Below, piece by piece: positions 8,353-16,450 of a stretch of DNA of 64,000 bases. Source of the stretch: CAG-411 sp050875145. Lineage in GTDB: Bacteria > Bacillota > Clostridia > Lachnospirales > Lachnospiraceae. A program made the translations under genes and the position numbers. Within the stretch, counting starts at the first letter, position 1, and each line of letters opens with the position of its first letter. The notes beneath the pieces were generated by a model. That model did no database searches, was not told the origin of the DNA, and saw nothing but the letters and a program-made list of their open reading frames with translations. The stretch covers positions 202,144 through 266,143 of the forward strand of contig JBNMLH010000002.1 in assembly GCA_050875145.1 (NCBI GenBank), given 5' to 3'.

Positions 8353-9921
8353 ATGGCTGATAAAATAGGGGATCATAATTATAAAATTATGCTAGTTACG
8401 GAACCAGAGGATTGGAGTTTATTAGACCGAGAAATAAAAGAGCAATTTTATAAAAAGGTTCGTATATTTAAGTGGAAAAAGGAACAGGCTATACAGGAAT
8501 ATGTACAACAAATAAGACCAGATGCCATTATTCTATCTTTTTCCTGTGTATCATCAAATTATATTGATGTGGTTCGACAAATAAAAGAAAAACACCCACA
8601 AATGTGCGTATGTGTATGTACTACATTTCATTCACAGGAATTGGTTAGTGAGCTAGTGTTGCAAGGAATTGATGGATACCTGATACATCCATTTCGCAAA
8701 GCACAGCTAAAATTAGCGGTTGGAAAAATCAGAAGTATATTATTGGAAAAATATAAGCAAAAACAAAAAGAAATGGAGCAAAAGCGGTATTTAGACAAGA
8801 TACGATTGACATTGGAAAATGGATTTGTTTATTCTGTTCTTTATGGTGGAGGAGATTTAGAACAATTAAAAGCGTATAGAGATGCACTGGGGGTGTCTGG
8901 TTATGGGGCTATTCTCACTGTAGAATGTGGAAAACAAATGCTTGATTCTAGTAAGGAAGAGTTATATCGAAAACGAATCCGAATTGCGCTGATCGAGTTT
9001 GATGCAGTTGGCAAAAATGTACTTGTCGGACCGCGTATTTTTAACCGATTTATTTTATATGTTCCAGAAAAAAAAGGGAGTCCAACACCCGAAGAGGTTA
9101 GAATCAAAAACCAAAAACGTTTAGAGGATACCTTGCGAAAAATGATTTCAGATGACGTAAGAGTTTTTCTTGGGGATGTATATCCGTTGGAGGAAGTGTA
9201 TAAGTCATATCAGGATGCTTTGAAAAAGCAGTATAGAAAAAAAGAAAACAGAAGAAGCTTATTTTTTAAAAGTGAAAAATATATTGGACATAAAGAATAT
9301 ACAAAACTTGTAAATAAATTGCTAGATTCTGTTAAATTTGGACGTTCCGATGCAGGGGAAACTTTTCAGGAATTACTAGAAAATATGGATGGCTTAACGT
9401 ATCGGGCAAAAGTAAATAAGATTGTACAGATATTGGTTTTGTGTTGTCATGCAGCTTATATCGAGGGGGATAATGAGTTACCATTTTGGGATTGCGGTAA
9501 AATGATTAAAGAATTGGAAGAGCCTGTAGAGGATTTAGAAAAATGGGCAAATCAAAAATTTGAACAAATTTTAAGTATTATATTGCAACATCAGGAAAGA
9601 AATACATCCCAGACGGTAAAACAGGCGATTGAATATATAGAACATCAGTATGCATCAGAAATATCTTTAGAAGAAGTTGCAAAATATGTAGGGGTGACGC
9701 CACAACATTTTAGCAAAATATTTAAAATGGAAACAGGTATCAAGTATGTGGACTGGTTATCAGAACTTCGAATTGAACGGGCAAAAGAATATTTATTAGA
9801 GGAAAAATATACGGTCAAGGAAGTCTGTTTTTTGGTGGGATATAAAGATCCTAATTATTTTAGCCGCATTTTTAGAAAAATGGTAGGAGTACCACCAAGT
9901 GAATATAGAGAAGGCATGTAA
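8353..9921 (+). CDS. AraC-family regulator with a degenerate receiver domain
   Basis: About 522 residues. I start it at the ATG at 8353 because GGAGG lies 8 bases upstream; the 26-residue longer frame lacks one. The N-terminal 120 residues look like a response-regulator receiver (KIMLVTEPEDWSLLD, then PDAIILSFSCVSS, then GIDGYLIHPFRKAQLKLAV), but the phospho-acceptor Asp expected after the third strand is replaced by Ser (ILSFS for the usual LLDxxMP). A coiled region and an unrecognised middle domain follow. The C-terminal 100 residues are a two-HTH AraC domain (ISLEEVAKYVGVTPQHFSKIF and the signature GYKDPNYFSRIFRKMVGVPPSEYR). It follows rnfB by under 100 bases with no terminator between, so it may be made with Rnf. 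Confidence 0.85.
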   Translation: MADKIGDHNYKIMLVTEPEDWSLLDREIKEQFYKKVRIFKWKKEQAIQEYVQQIRPDAIILSFSCVSSNYIDVVRQIKEKHPQMCVCVCTTFHSQELVSELVLQGIDGYLIHPFRKAQLKLAVGKIRSILLEKYKQKQKEMEQKRYLDKIRLTLENGFVYSVLYGGGDLEQLKAYRDALGVSGYGAILTVECGKQMLDSSKEELYRKRIRIALIEFDAVGKNVLVGPRIFNRFILYVPEKKGSPTPEEVRIKNQKRLEDTLRKMISDDVRVFLGDVYPLEEVYKSYQDALKKQYRKKENRRSLFFKSEKYIGHKEYTKLVNKLLDSVKFGRSDAGETFQELLENMDGLTYRAKVNKIVQILVLCCHAAYIEGDNELPFWDCGKMIKELEEPVEDLEKWANQKFEQILSIILQHQERNTSQTVKQAIEYIEHQYASEISLEEVAKYVGVTPQHFSKIFKMETGIKYVDWLSELRIERAKEYLLEEKYTVKEVCFLVGYKDPNYFSRIFRKMVGVPPSEYREGM

Positions 9922-9955
9922 AAAGGTGCATATCGTGTTTTGATATGCACCTTTT
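9921..9955. terminator. Bidirectional terminator between the AraC regulator and the FliD-like gene
   Basis: A perfect 14-bp stem (AAAAGGTGCATATC / GATATGCACCTTTT) with a 7-base loop, A-rich on one side and T-rich on the other. It ends both convergent transcripts. Confidence 0.88.
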
Positions 9956-9957
9956 AG

Positions 9958-11241
9958 CTAACAATAAGAATTGAAAAGCATTCCGGAATAAATAGAAGTC
10001 ATATAAGGATTTGCAAAATGTTCCTTTGTTGGGTTAGGATAGGTAACTATTATTTTATTTTGAATATATTTCATCGGATTTAGAGAAAAAGTTTGTGATT
10101 GTTTATAGGCAGTTGTACTTAACTGATTATTTTTTCTGAAAATTGTTTCAAACTGTCCTTTTTTTGCGGCTTCTGTAGCTAGTTCGTTGGAAATTTCCAT
10201 ATATCCTTTTGCATTAAAGGTGATACCACAGTTCTTTAATTCGGAGTGTGCAGACGAAAAAATATTTTTTAGGTCATGAAGCATTAACGAGGCAAGACGC
10301 GGAGGATCTTCCTGACTGTAGGAAAAGTCCACTAATTGATTGTAAGTAGTTGCCAGATTATTTACTTCTTCCAGAATTTTAGCAGTATCACTTTCGAAAG
10401 AAATCTGAACAGGTTTAGCAGTTTCTTCCTTAAAAGTAATATGTAAGGAATTGTTTAATGTAAATTCATTTGCCATGGTAGATTTCGGTTGTCCATTAAT
10501 TTGGAAGGATGAATTTTCGGGTAATTGCGTTGTATGGTTTATACCGGAAAATGCTATACAACCAGAAGATTTATTTGGGGTCATTAAATCTTCGCAGATA
10601 AAAATAGGAGAACCATCAGGGGTTCCTGTACATTCAGATTGCAGAATCAATCTAATTTCCTTTTTTGATGAATTTAATTCTGTCTGTGCCGAAATTGGCG
10701 CAGAGGAATTATTGATTGTTTGAGCAATATGGCGAATTGCGGTTTCGTTTGTTGGCTTTTTCTTAAAATTTATGTTGAATTGATAAGTTTGGTCCTCTGT
10801 TTGAATTTGAAATTGATAGTTGCCTTCTGATAACAGACTTTGGGTACGTGGAATATAATTTCCCGTATTGATTTGAGGTGTTGCCAGTTTACTGATCTGC
10901 AAAGAAAAGGGTTCAGGCAAAGCGGAGTAATCATCCGTAGTGATTGTTGCAGTTACAGCATCCTCATTATCTGATCGCGCTTCTTTATAAGAAAAAGCGG
11001 AAGACAGACCATCACTTTTTAATGCGGCTAACGTGTTTTGTAGACCTAAGGAACTTTCTTTTAATTGTAAAGCAAAGGATTGTGCTTCTATAGAAGGATG
11101 AATTAAATAAGAAGGAGTATCCTTGCTTATTTTGACAATATCACCGTATATTTTCTTTAATTCTGATTTTTTGTGTGCGAAAGAGTTAGAACGGGTGTGC
11201 TCTCTGTTCACATAATCAGAAATCAAATAATTATAAATCAT
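9958..11241 (-). CDS. FliD-like flagellar hook-associated protein 2 homologue
   Basis: A 427-residue protein with no signal peptide. The N-terminal part has the HAP2-like pattern of a coiled region followed by a beta-rich domain (FSLQISKLATPQINTG resembles the conserved stretch after the first helices of FliD). The C-terminal part has EVNNLATTYNQLVDF and LKNCGITFNAKGYMEI, which resemble the FliD_C region (VNxYNxLV, then GI-F-x-GxL). FliD caps the growing flagellar filament. No other flagellar gene is in the window, so this is an orphan copy. It may be a divergent filament cap or a surface protein of the same fold. GGAGGGG precedes the ATG. Confidence 0.6.
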   Translation of the reverse strand: MIYNYLISDYVNREHTRSNSFAHKKSELKKIYGDIVKISKDTPSYLIHPSIEAQSFALQLKESSLGLQNTLAALKSDGLSSAFSYKEARSDNEDAVTATITTDDYSALPEPFSLQISKLATPQINTGNYIPRTQSLLSEGNYQFQIQTEDQTYQFNINFKKKPTNETAIRHIAQTINNSSAPISAQTELNSSKKEIRLILQSECTGTPDGSPIFICEDLMTPNKSSGCIAFSGINHTTQLPENSSFQINGQPKSTMANEFTLNNSLHITFKEETAKPVQISFESDTAKILEEVNNLATTYNQLVDFSYSQEDPPRLASLMLHDLKNIFSSAHSELKNCGITFNAKGYMEISNELATEAAKKGQFETIFRKNNQLSTTAYKQSQTFSLNPMKYIQNKIIVTYPNPTKEHFANPYMTSIYSGMLFNSYC

Positions 11242-11520
11242 AAAAACCCCTCCAATTCCTTTGTAAATAGTTATGTTAATTTACTATAGATAATAGGCAG
11301 TATAGCATAGTAAGCTTATGATAATATCATTATAACACATTTTGAATGAAAAATTAGAAAAAATTGTAAATTTGGACAACGTAAATAAATATCAGAGCAA
11401 GTTATCCTATTTTATGGTGATATTTCCTTAAAACAGGTAAAGACTATTAAGAAAAGGAAATGCAAAGGGACATTTAAAAGCTTTACTTAGTAGAAATCAG
11501 GAGGAAATTCAAGAAAAAGG

Positions 11521-11549
11521 TTGACGGGGAAAATAGAATATGGTATAGT
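11521..11549 (+). promoter_or_regulatory. Sigma-A promoter of rpmG-secE-nusG
   Basis: TTGACG at 11521-11526, a 17-base spacer, and TATAGT at 11544-11549, about 65 bases ahead of rpmG. The rest of the 372-base gap (11242-11613) has no open frame worth calling; I see only AT-rich sequence with the FliD-like gene's leader at its left end. Confidence 0.75.
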
Positions 11550-11613
11550 AAAACGGCAATGGAATAGGTCTTTTTTTTATGCCTAAAATTAAAATTAAGC
11601 GGAGGTGCAAGTT

Positions 11614-11763
11614 ATGCGCGTAAAGATTACATTAGCATGTACAGAGTGTAAGCAACGTAATTATAATACGACAAAAGAGAAGAAAACTCATCCAGATAGA
11701 ATGGAAACAAAGAAGTATTGTAAATTCTGTCGTACACACACATTACACAAAGAAACAAAATAA
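11614..11763 (+). CDS. rpmG: 50S ribosomal protein L33
   Basis: A 49-residue protein reading MRVKITLACTECKQRNY at its start, with a Lys/Arg-rich middle (TTKEKKTHPDRMETKKY) and ending CKFCRTHTLHKETK. The two CxxC pairs (CTEC and CKFC) make the zinc-binding form of L33. GGAGG lies 9 bases before the ATG. The order rpmG-secE-nusG-rplK-rplA is conserved in Firmicutes. Confidence 0.95.
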   Translation: MRVKITLACTECKQRNYNTTKEKKTHPDRMETKKYCKFCRTHTLHKETK

Positions 11764-11796
11764 TTCTGATTTACTGCATGAAAGGGAAGTGAAAAT

Positions 11797-12012
11797 ATGG
11801 GAAACACTGAAAATAAAGCAGAAAAGACCCAAAAGAAAAGCTTTTTTAAAGGCGTTAAATCTGAATTTAAGAAAATCATTTGGCCGACAAAGGAGAACCT
11901 TACAAAGGAAACAGTACAAGTTGTTGTTGTTTCCGTTATACTAGGTATCCTTATTGCTATTATAGATGTTGGAGTGAAGTTTGGATTTGATAAGCTCCTG
12001 CAGTTAGGATAA
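11797..12012 (+). CDS. secE: Preprotein translocase subunit SecE
   Basis: A 71-residue single-span membrane protein, the short Gram-positive form. After a charged N-terminus comes the conserved amphipathic segment FFKGVKSEFKKIIWPTKENL and a transmembrane helix (about 45-64, VVVVSVILGILIAIIDVGV). SecE stabilises SecY in the SecYEG channel. It lies 34 bases after rpmG and 11 bases before nusG. Confidence 0.96.
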   Translation: MGNTENKAEKTQKKSFFKGVKSEFKKIIWPTKENLTKETVQVVVVSVILGILIAIIDVGVKFGFDKLLQLG

Positions 12013-12022
12013 GGGTGATGAT

Positions 12023-12544
12023 ATGTCAGAAGCAAAATGGTATGTAGTTCATACTTATTCAGGGTATGAAAATAAGGTGAAAGCAGATATTGAAAAGACG
12101 ATTGAGAATAGAAAACTTCAGGATTTGATTTTAGAAGTTTCTATTCCGATGCAAAATGTAATGGAAGAAAAAGCGGATGGAGAAGAAAAACTTGTCCAGA
12201 AGAAATTATTTCCAGCATATGTTTTAATCAATATGGTTATGAATGATGAAACATGGTATGTCGTAAGAAATACCAGAGGAGTGACAGGTTTTGTTGGTCC
12301 TGGATCAAAGCCGGTGCCTTTGACTGAGCAAGAGATGTTGAACATGGGTCTTGACACTGTTGTAAAGGCAAGTATTGATCTTGAACTTGGAGAAACTATT
12401 ATGGTTACGAAGGGTGTATGGGAAGATACAACAGGTGTGATTACAGCCATCAACGAAAAGAGTCAGACCGTTACAATTAACATTGATGTGTTTGGACGTG
12501 AGACACCAGTCGAGATCAGTTTCACAGATATTAAAAAGCTTTAA
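12023..12544 (+). CDS. nusG: Transcription termination/antitermination protein NusG
   Basis: A 173-residue protein with the NGN domain (KWYVVHTYSGYENKVKADIE at the N-terminus, then FPAYVLINMVM and RNTRGVTGFVG) and a C-terminal KOW domain (GVWEDTTGVITAINEKSQTV). Length and motifs are standard. NusG binds RNA polymerase and modulates pausing and coupling to ribosomes. A GGTGATGAT element precedes the ATG. Confidence 0.97.
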   Translation: MSEAKWYVVHTYSGYENKVKADIEKTIENRKLQDLILEVSIPMQNVMEEKADGEEKLVQKKLFPAYVLINMVMNDETWYVVRNTRGVTGFVGPGSKPVPLTEQEMLNMGLDTVVKASIDLELGETIMVTKGVWEDTTGVITAINEKSQTVTINIDVFGRETPVEISFTDIKKL

Positions 12545-12569
12545 AATAATTTTAAATAAGGTAAGTAAA

Positions 12570-12617
12570 GTGGGAGAATATTATAGAGTACGTTCTATAA
12601 TCTTTCGCTAAACCACA
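12570..12617 (+). promoter_or_regulatory. Putative L1-binding leader upstream of rplK
   Basis: The 94-base nusG-rplK spacer contains GTGGGAG at 12570, an internal hairpin (TTATAGA / TCTATAA, 12580-12600), then CGCTAAACCACA ending at 12617, just ahead of AGGAGG. GTGG and CCAC can pair to close the structure. The same two boxes recur in front of rplA, which fits autoregulation of the L11 operon by L1, as known in bacteria. Confidence 0.55.
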
Positions 12618-12638
12618 AATTTCAGGAGGTATGCTATC

Positions 12639-13064
12639 ATGGCAAAGAAAGTAGAAGGATACATTAAATTACAAATTCCTGCAGCTAAAGCTACACCAGC
12701 TCCACCAGTTGGACCAGCTTTAGGTCAGCACGGTGTTAATATTGTACAATTTACAAAGGAGTTTAATGCTAGAACAGCAGGACAGGAAGGAATGATTATT
12801 CCAGTTGTTATTACTGTTTATTCTGATAGAAGTTTTAGTTTTGTTACAAAGACTCCACCAGCTGCAGTTCTTTTAAAGAAAGCTTGTAATATTCAGTCTG
12901 GTTCAGGTGAACCAAATAAAAATAAAGTTGCAACAATCTCTAAAGACAAAGTTAGAGAAATCGCAGAAACAAAGATGCCTGACTTAAATGCTGCAAGCAT
13001 TGAAGCTGCAATGAGCATGATTGCTGGTACAGCTAGAAGTATGGGTATCGTTGTAGAAGACTAA
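12639..13064 (+). CDS. rplK: 50S ribosomal protein L11
   Basis: A 141-residue protein of standard length: MAKKVEGYIKLQIPAAKATP, then the signature PVGPALGQHGVNIVQFTKEFN, KTPPAAVLLKKA, and the C-terminal RNA-binding end with MPDLNAASIEAAMSMIAGTA. L11 forms the GTPase-associated stalk base of the 50S subunit. AGGAGG lies 9 bases upstream. Confidence 0.98.
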   Translation: MAKKVEGYIKLQIPAAKATPAPPVGPALGQHGVNIVQFTKEFNARTAGQEGMIIPVVITVYSDRSFSFVTKTPPAAVLLKKACNIQSGSGEPNKNKVATISKDKVREIAETKMPDLNAASIEAAMSMIAGTARSMGIVVED

Positions 13065-13108
13065 GAAAAACGAGGCTAAAAAGACATTATTCCGCAAGAA
13101 CGTAATAA

Positions 13109-13180
13109 GTGGGAGGCATTGCATTCGATGGAATGAATGCTGTTGAATACTTATTCAACAAATTAACCGATAATACCACA
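13109..13180 (+). promoter_or_regulatory. Putative L1-binding leader upstream of rplA
   Basis: The 129-base rplK-rplA spacer has GTGGGAGG at 13109-13116, hairpins including TGTTGAATA / TATTCAACA (13141-13160), and CCGATAATACCACA ending at 13180, directly ahead of AGGAGG. It repeats the layout of the leader before rplK. Shared boxes GTGGGAG and CGNTAA..ACCACA support one regulator binding both, most likely L1. Confidence 0.55.
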
Positions 13181-13193
13181 GGAGGTTTTCGAA

Positions 13194-13886
13194 ATGAAAA
13201 GAGGAAAGAAATATGTAGAATCTGCAAAGAATATTGACAGAACAAAGTTATATGATGCAGATGAAGCAATTAGTTTAGTTAAAAAGTCAGCTGTTGCAAA
13301 ATTTGATGAAACAGTAGAAGCACATATTAGACTTGGTGTTGATGGACGTCATGCAGACCAGCAGGTTCGTGGTGCAGTTGTATTACCACATGGAACAGGT
13401 AAGACTGTAAAGGTTCTTGTTTTTGCAAAGGGAGAAAAGGTTGCAGAAGCAGAAGCAGCAGGTGCAGATTATGTTGGTGGAGATGAATTAATTCCTAAGA
13501 TTCAGAATGAAGGATGGTTAGACTTTGACGTTGTAGTTGCAACTCCAGATATGATGGGTGTTGTAGGTCGTTTGGGACGTGTACTTGGACCTAAGGGCTT
13601 AATGCCAAACCCTAAAGCTGGTACTGTTACAATGGATGTTACAAAAGCTGTTGCAGATATTAAAGCAGGTAAGATCGAATATAGATTGGATAAGGCAAAT
13701 ATTATCCATGTTCCAGTTGGAAAGGCATCTTTCACAGAGGAACAGTTAAATGAAAATTTTGCTACATTGATGGAAGCAATCAATAAAGCAAAGCCAGCTT
13801 CATGCAAGGGGCAGTATTTAAGAAGTGTTACATTAGCTTCTACAATGGGACCTGGTGTAAAGTTAAATACAGTTAAGCTTGCTTAA
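13194..13886 (+). CDS. rplA: 50S ribosomal protein L1
   Basis: A 230-residue protein, the normal length. Recognisable stretches are MKRGKKYVESAKNIDR, VEAHIRLGVDGRHADQQVRG, VLPHGTGKTVKVLVFA, and the signature GRLGRVLGPKGLMPNPKAGT. L1 binds the mobile stalk of 23S rRNA and, in many bacteria, its own mRNA. A strong terminator follows, so rplJ and rplL are not part of this operon here. Confidence 0.98.
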   Translation: MKRGKKYVESAKNIDRTKLYDADEAISLVKKSAVAKFDETVEAHIRLGVDGRHADQQVRGAVVLPHGTGKTVKVLVFAKGEKVAEAEAAGADYVGGDELIPKIQNEGWLDFDVVVATPDMMGVVGRLGRVLGPKGLMPNPKAGTVTMDVTKAVADIKAGKIEYRLDKANIIHVPVGKASFTEEQLNENFATLMEAINKAKPASCKGQYLRSVTLASTMGPGVKLNTVKLA

Positions 13887-13899
13887 TTATGTTTATAAG

Positions 13900-13927
13900 G
13901 CCACTACTAAGGTAGTGGCTTTTTTTT
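13900..13927 (+). terminator. Terminator after rplA
   Basis: GCCACTAC, 4-base loop, GTAGTGGC, then eight T. A textbook intrinsic terminator closing the rpmG-rplA transcript. Confidence 0.92.
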
Positions 13928-13937
13928 CGTGCAATTC

Positions 13938-13966
13938 TTGTATCTGCTATTAAACTGTGATATACT
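13938..13966 (+). promoter_or_regulatory. Sigma-A promoter of nadBC
   Basis: TTGTAT, 17-base spacer, TATACT, placed right after the rplA terminator and about 55 bases ahead of the nadB ATG at 14022. It argues against the longer nadB frame starting at 13929. Confidence 0.7.
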
Positions 13967-14021
13967 AAAACGAATAGGTATGGATTTTATAAGAAGCCAA
14001 TACCAGAGAGGTAAGAGAAAG

Positions 14022-15311
14022 ATGGTTAAGATAGAACAAAAGATTGACATTATAATAGTAGGAACTGGAGCGGCTGGATTGTATTGTGCATTGCAGTTTC
14101 CAGAGGATAAGAACATTTTAATGATTACTAAAGAAAAAGTGGAATTAAGTGATTCGTTTTTGGCGCAAGGCGGAATATGTGTGTTGAAAGATGAAGCTGA
14201 TTATGATTCGTATTTTGAAGATACGATGCGAGCAGGACATTATGAAAATAATAAAGAGTCTGTAGATTTGATGATTCGTAAATCACAGGAAATAATCCAT
14301 GATTTAATTGGATTTGGTGTAGACTTTGAAAAGGAAAATGGTAAGTTAGTATATACAAGAGAGGGTGCTCATTCTACGGCACGTATTCTTTATCATGAAG
14401 ATTTGACTGGAAAAGAAATCAGTACAAAATTATGGAATCGAGTAGAAGAAAGAAAGAATGTAACTATTTCTGAATATACGACAATGATTGACTTGATATG
14501 TAAAGATAATACTTGCTACGGTGTTATTGCGAAAGACAAAGAAGGAAATTTGCAGGAAATTACGGCAGACTATGTGATTTTGGCTAGTGGAGGAGTTGGT
14601 GGACTATTTGAACATTCTACTAATTTCCCACATTTGACAGGGGATGCACTAGCAATTGCATTAAAGAATAAAATAAAATTAAAAGATATAAATTATATTC
14701 AAATACATCCAACTACTTTGTATTCTAAGAAGCCAGGGCGAAGATTTTTAATTTCAGAGTCGGTAAGAGGCGAGGGTGCTAAATTATACAATAAAAATAT
14801 GGAGCGTTTTGTAGATGAGTTATTACCAAGAGATGTTTTAACAGCAAAAATTCGTGAACAGATGAAAAAAGATGGAACAGATTTTGTATGGTTATCAATG
14901 CAGGATATGGGTGAAGAAGAAATTAAAAAGCGTTTTCCAAATATTTATAAAAAATGTATGGAAGAGGGATTTGACCCGACGAAAGAATGCATACCTGTAA
15001 CGCCGGCACAACATTATTTTATGGGTGGAATATGGGTTGATATTGATAGTAAGACATCTATGGAACATTTGTATGCAATTGGTGAAAATAGTTGTAATGG
15101 GGTACACGGGGCCAATCGTCTTGCAAGTAATTCTCTATTGGAAAGTTTGGTATTTGCAAAGGCAGCGGCTACTCAGATTAAAGAACAATATACAGAAATA
15201 TACATAGAGCAGAATATGGATTTGACAAAGTATGAGAATTTTGAACAGTTAGAGGCTGAATACAAGCAGATGGTTTTGGAAGAAATGGAAAGGATGAAAA
15301 GACATGTATAA
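14022..15311 (+). CDS. nadB: L-aspartate oxidase NadB
   Basis: A flavoprotein that oxidises L-aspartate to iminoaspartate, the first step of de novo NAD synthesis. I start at the ATG at 14022 (MVKIEQKIDIIIVG) because the promoter at 13938-13966 lies inside the longer frame. The FAD-binding motif is VGTGAAGLYCAL (about 14-25), with SDSFLAQGG, HSTARILYHEDLTG and the active-site region HPTTLYS ... SESVRGEGA, PRDVLTAKI, then TPAQHYFMGGIWVD and GVHGANRLASNSLLE. At 429 residues it lacks most of the C-terminal helical extension of the roughly 540-residue E. coli enzyme. nadC overlaps its end; nadA is not nearby. Confidence 0.93.
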   Translation: MVKIEQKIDIIIVGTGAAGLYCALQFPEDKNILMITKEKVELSDSFLAQGGICVLKDEADYDSYFEDTMRAGHYENNKESVDLMIRKSQEIIHDLIGFGVDFEKENGKLVYTREGAHSTARILYHEDLTGKEISTKLWNRVEERKNVTISEYTTMIDLICKDNTCYGVIAKDKEGNLQEITADYVILASGGVGGLFEHSTNFPHLTGDALAIALKNKIKLKDINYIQIHPTTLYSKKPGRRFLISESVRGEGAKLYNKNMERFVDELLPRDVLTAKIREQMKKDGTDFVWLSMQDMGEEEIKKRFPNIYKKCMEEGFDPTKECIPVTPAQHYFMGGIWVDIDSKTSMEHLYAIGENSCNGVHGANRLASNSLLESLVFAKAAATQIKEQYTEIYIEQNMDLTKYENFEQLEAEYKQMVLEEMERMKRHV

Positions 15312-16158
15312 TAGGACTACTATGAAAATAAATGTAGATGAATTAATTTGGATGGCATTAAAAGAGGATATTACAAGTGAAGATATTACGACGAATGCTA
15401 TTATGAGAGAGGACAAACAAGGTCAGGCACAACTTCTTTGTAAACAGGATGGTGTGATTGCAGGGTTAGAGGTGTTTGAGAGAGTATTTCAGTTATTAGA
15501 TGAAAATACGCAGGTTGAATTTTATTTTAAAGACGGAGACAGAGTGAAAAATGGAGAGTTGCTTGCAACGGTGACAGGAGATATTCGTACTATTTTGTCA
15601 GGTGAGCGTGTGGCACTGAATTACTTGCAGAGAATGAGTGGAATTGCAACACATACTAGACAATTAGTGGATTTACTTGGAGATGCGAGAACAAAACTTT
15701 TAGATACGAGAAAAACTACTCCTAATATGCGTATTTTTGAAAAGTATGCGGTTAAAGTCGGAGGAGGAACAAATCATAGATATAACTTATCAGATGGTAT
15801 TTTAATTAAAGACAATCATATTGGTGCGGCAGGTGGAATTAAGAAAGCGGTAGAAATGGCGAAAGAATATGCACCATTTGTTCGTAAAATTGAGGTAGAG
15901 GTAGAGAGTCTTGAACAGGTACAGGAGGCACTGGATGCAGGTGCGGATATCATTATGCTTGATAACATGGATAATGCTACTATGAAAAAGGCTGTATGTT
16001 TAATCGATGGCAGAGCGGAGACAGAATGTTCAGGAAATGTAACTGCGGAAAGAGTTAAAGATATTATAGAAACTGGAGTAGATTATGTGTCTTGTGGTGC
16101 GTTGACACATTCTTCGCCAATTATGGATGTATCGTTGAAGAATTTACATGCAATTTAA
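15304..16158 (+). CDS. nadC: Nicotinate-nucleotide pyrophosphorylase NadC
   Basis: Quinolinate phosphoribosyltransferase, which makes nicotinate mononucleotide from quinolinate and PRPP. 284 residues from 15304, or 278 from the internal ATG at 15322 (MKINVDELIWMALKEDI), which fits the family N-terminus at least as well. Motifs: EDITSEDITTNAI, ALNYLQRMSGIATHT, LDTRKTTPNMRIFEKYAV, GGGTNHRYNLSDGILIKDNH, and ECSGNVTAERV. The frame overlaps nadB by 8 bases, so translation is probably coupled. Confidence 0.95.
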   Translation: MYNRTTMKINVDELIWMALKEDITSEDITTNAIMREDKQGQAQLLCKQDGVIAGLEVFERVFQLLDENTQVEFYFKDGDRVKNGELLATVTGDIRTILSGERVALNYLQRMSGIATHTRQLVDLLGDARTKLLDTRKTTPNMRIFEKYAVKVGGGTNHRYNLSDGILIKDNHIGAAGGIKKAVEMAKEYAPFVRKIEVEVESLEQVQEALDAGADIIMLDNMDNATMKKAVCLIDGRAETECSGNVTAERVKDIIETGVDYVSCGALTHSSPIMDVSLKNLHAI

Positions 16159-16212
16159 TTGTTAGTTTTTCAGGTTTAATATTAATATAGGTAACGTTCT
16201 GATTTAAGAAAT

Positions 16213-16266
16213 AAAGACGCTAGAGACACATAGAAACATTAGTTTTGGTTGTTTTTAGCGTTTTTA
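16213..16266 (+). terminator. Weak possible terminator after nadC
   Basis: GACGCTA and TAGCGTTTTT can pair across a loop of more than 30 bases, followed by T-rich sequence. It is a poor terminator on paper. Nothing else stands out in the 290 bases between nadC and the deacetylase gene. Confidence 0.3.
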
Positions 16267-16450
16267 TTATAGGAATACCAAATGGCATGGCAATTTATAT
16301 GGAAACGATACCGATTGTAATAAAATTCAGATATACAATAAAAGATAGTTCTAATAGAAGTGAGTTTATTTCATTTCTTTTTTGCCGATATAGATAGAAT
16401 ATTTACAGAAAAAGAGACATATAGTATTTATAATGCAAAATGGTGATTTT

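Noticed and set aside
13929..14021. 31-residue N-terminal extension of NadB
   Set aside because: A good promoter lies inside this stretch and the family N-terminus begins at the ATG at 14022.
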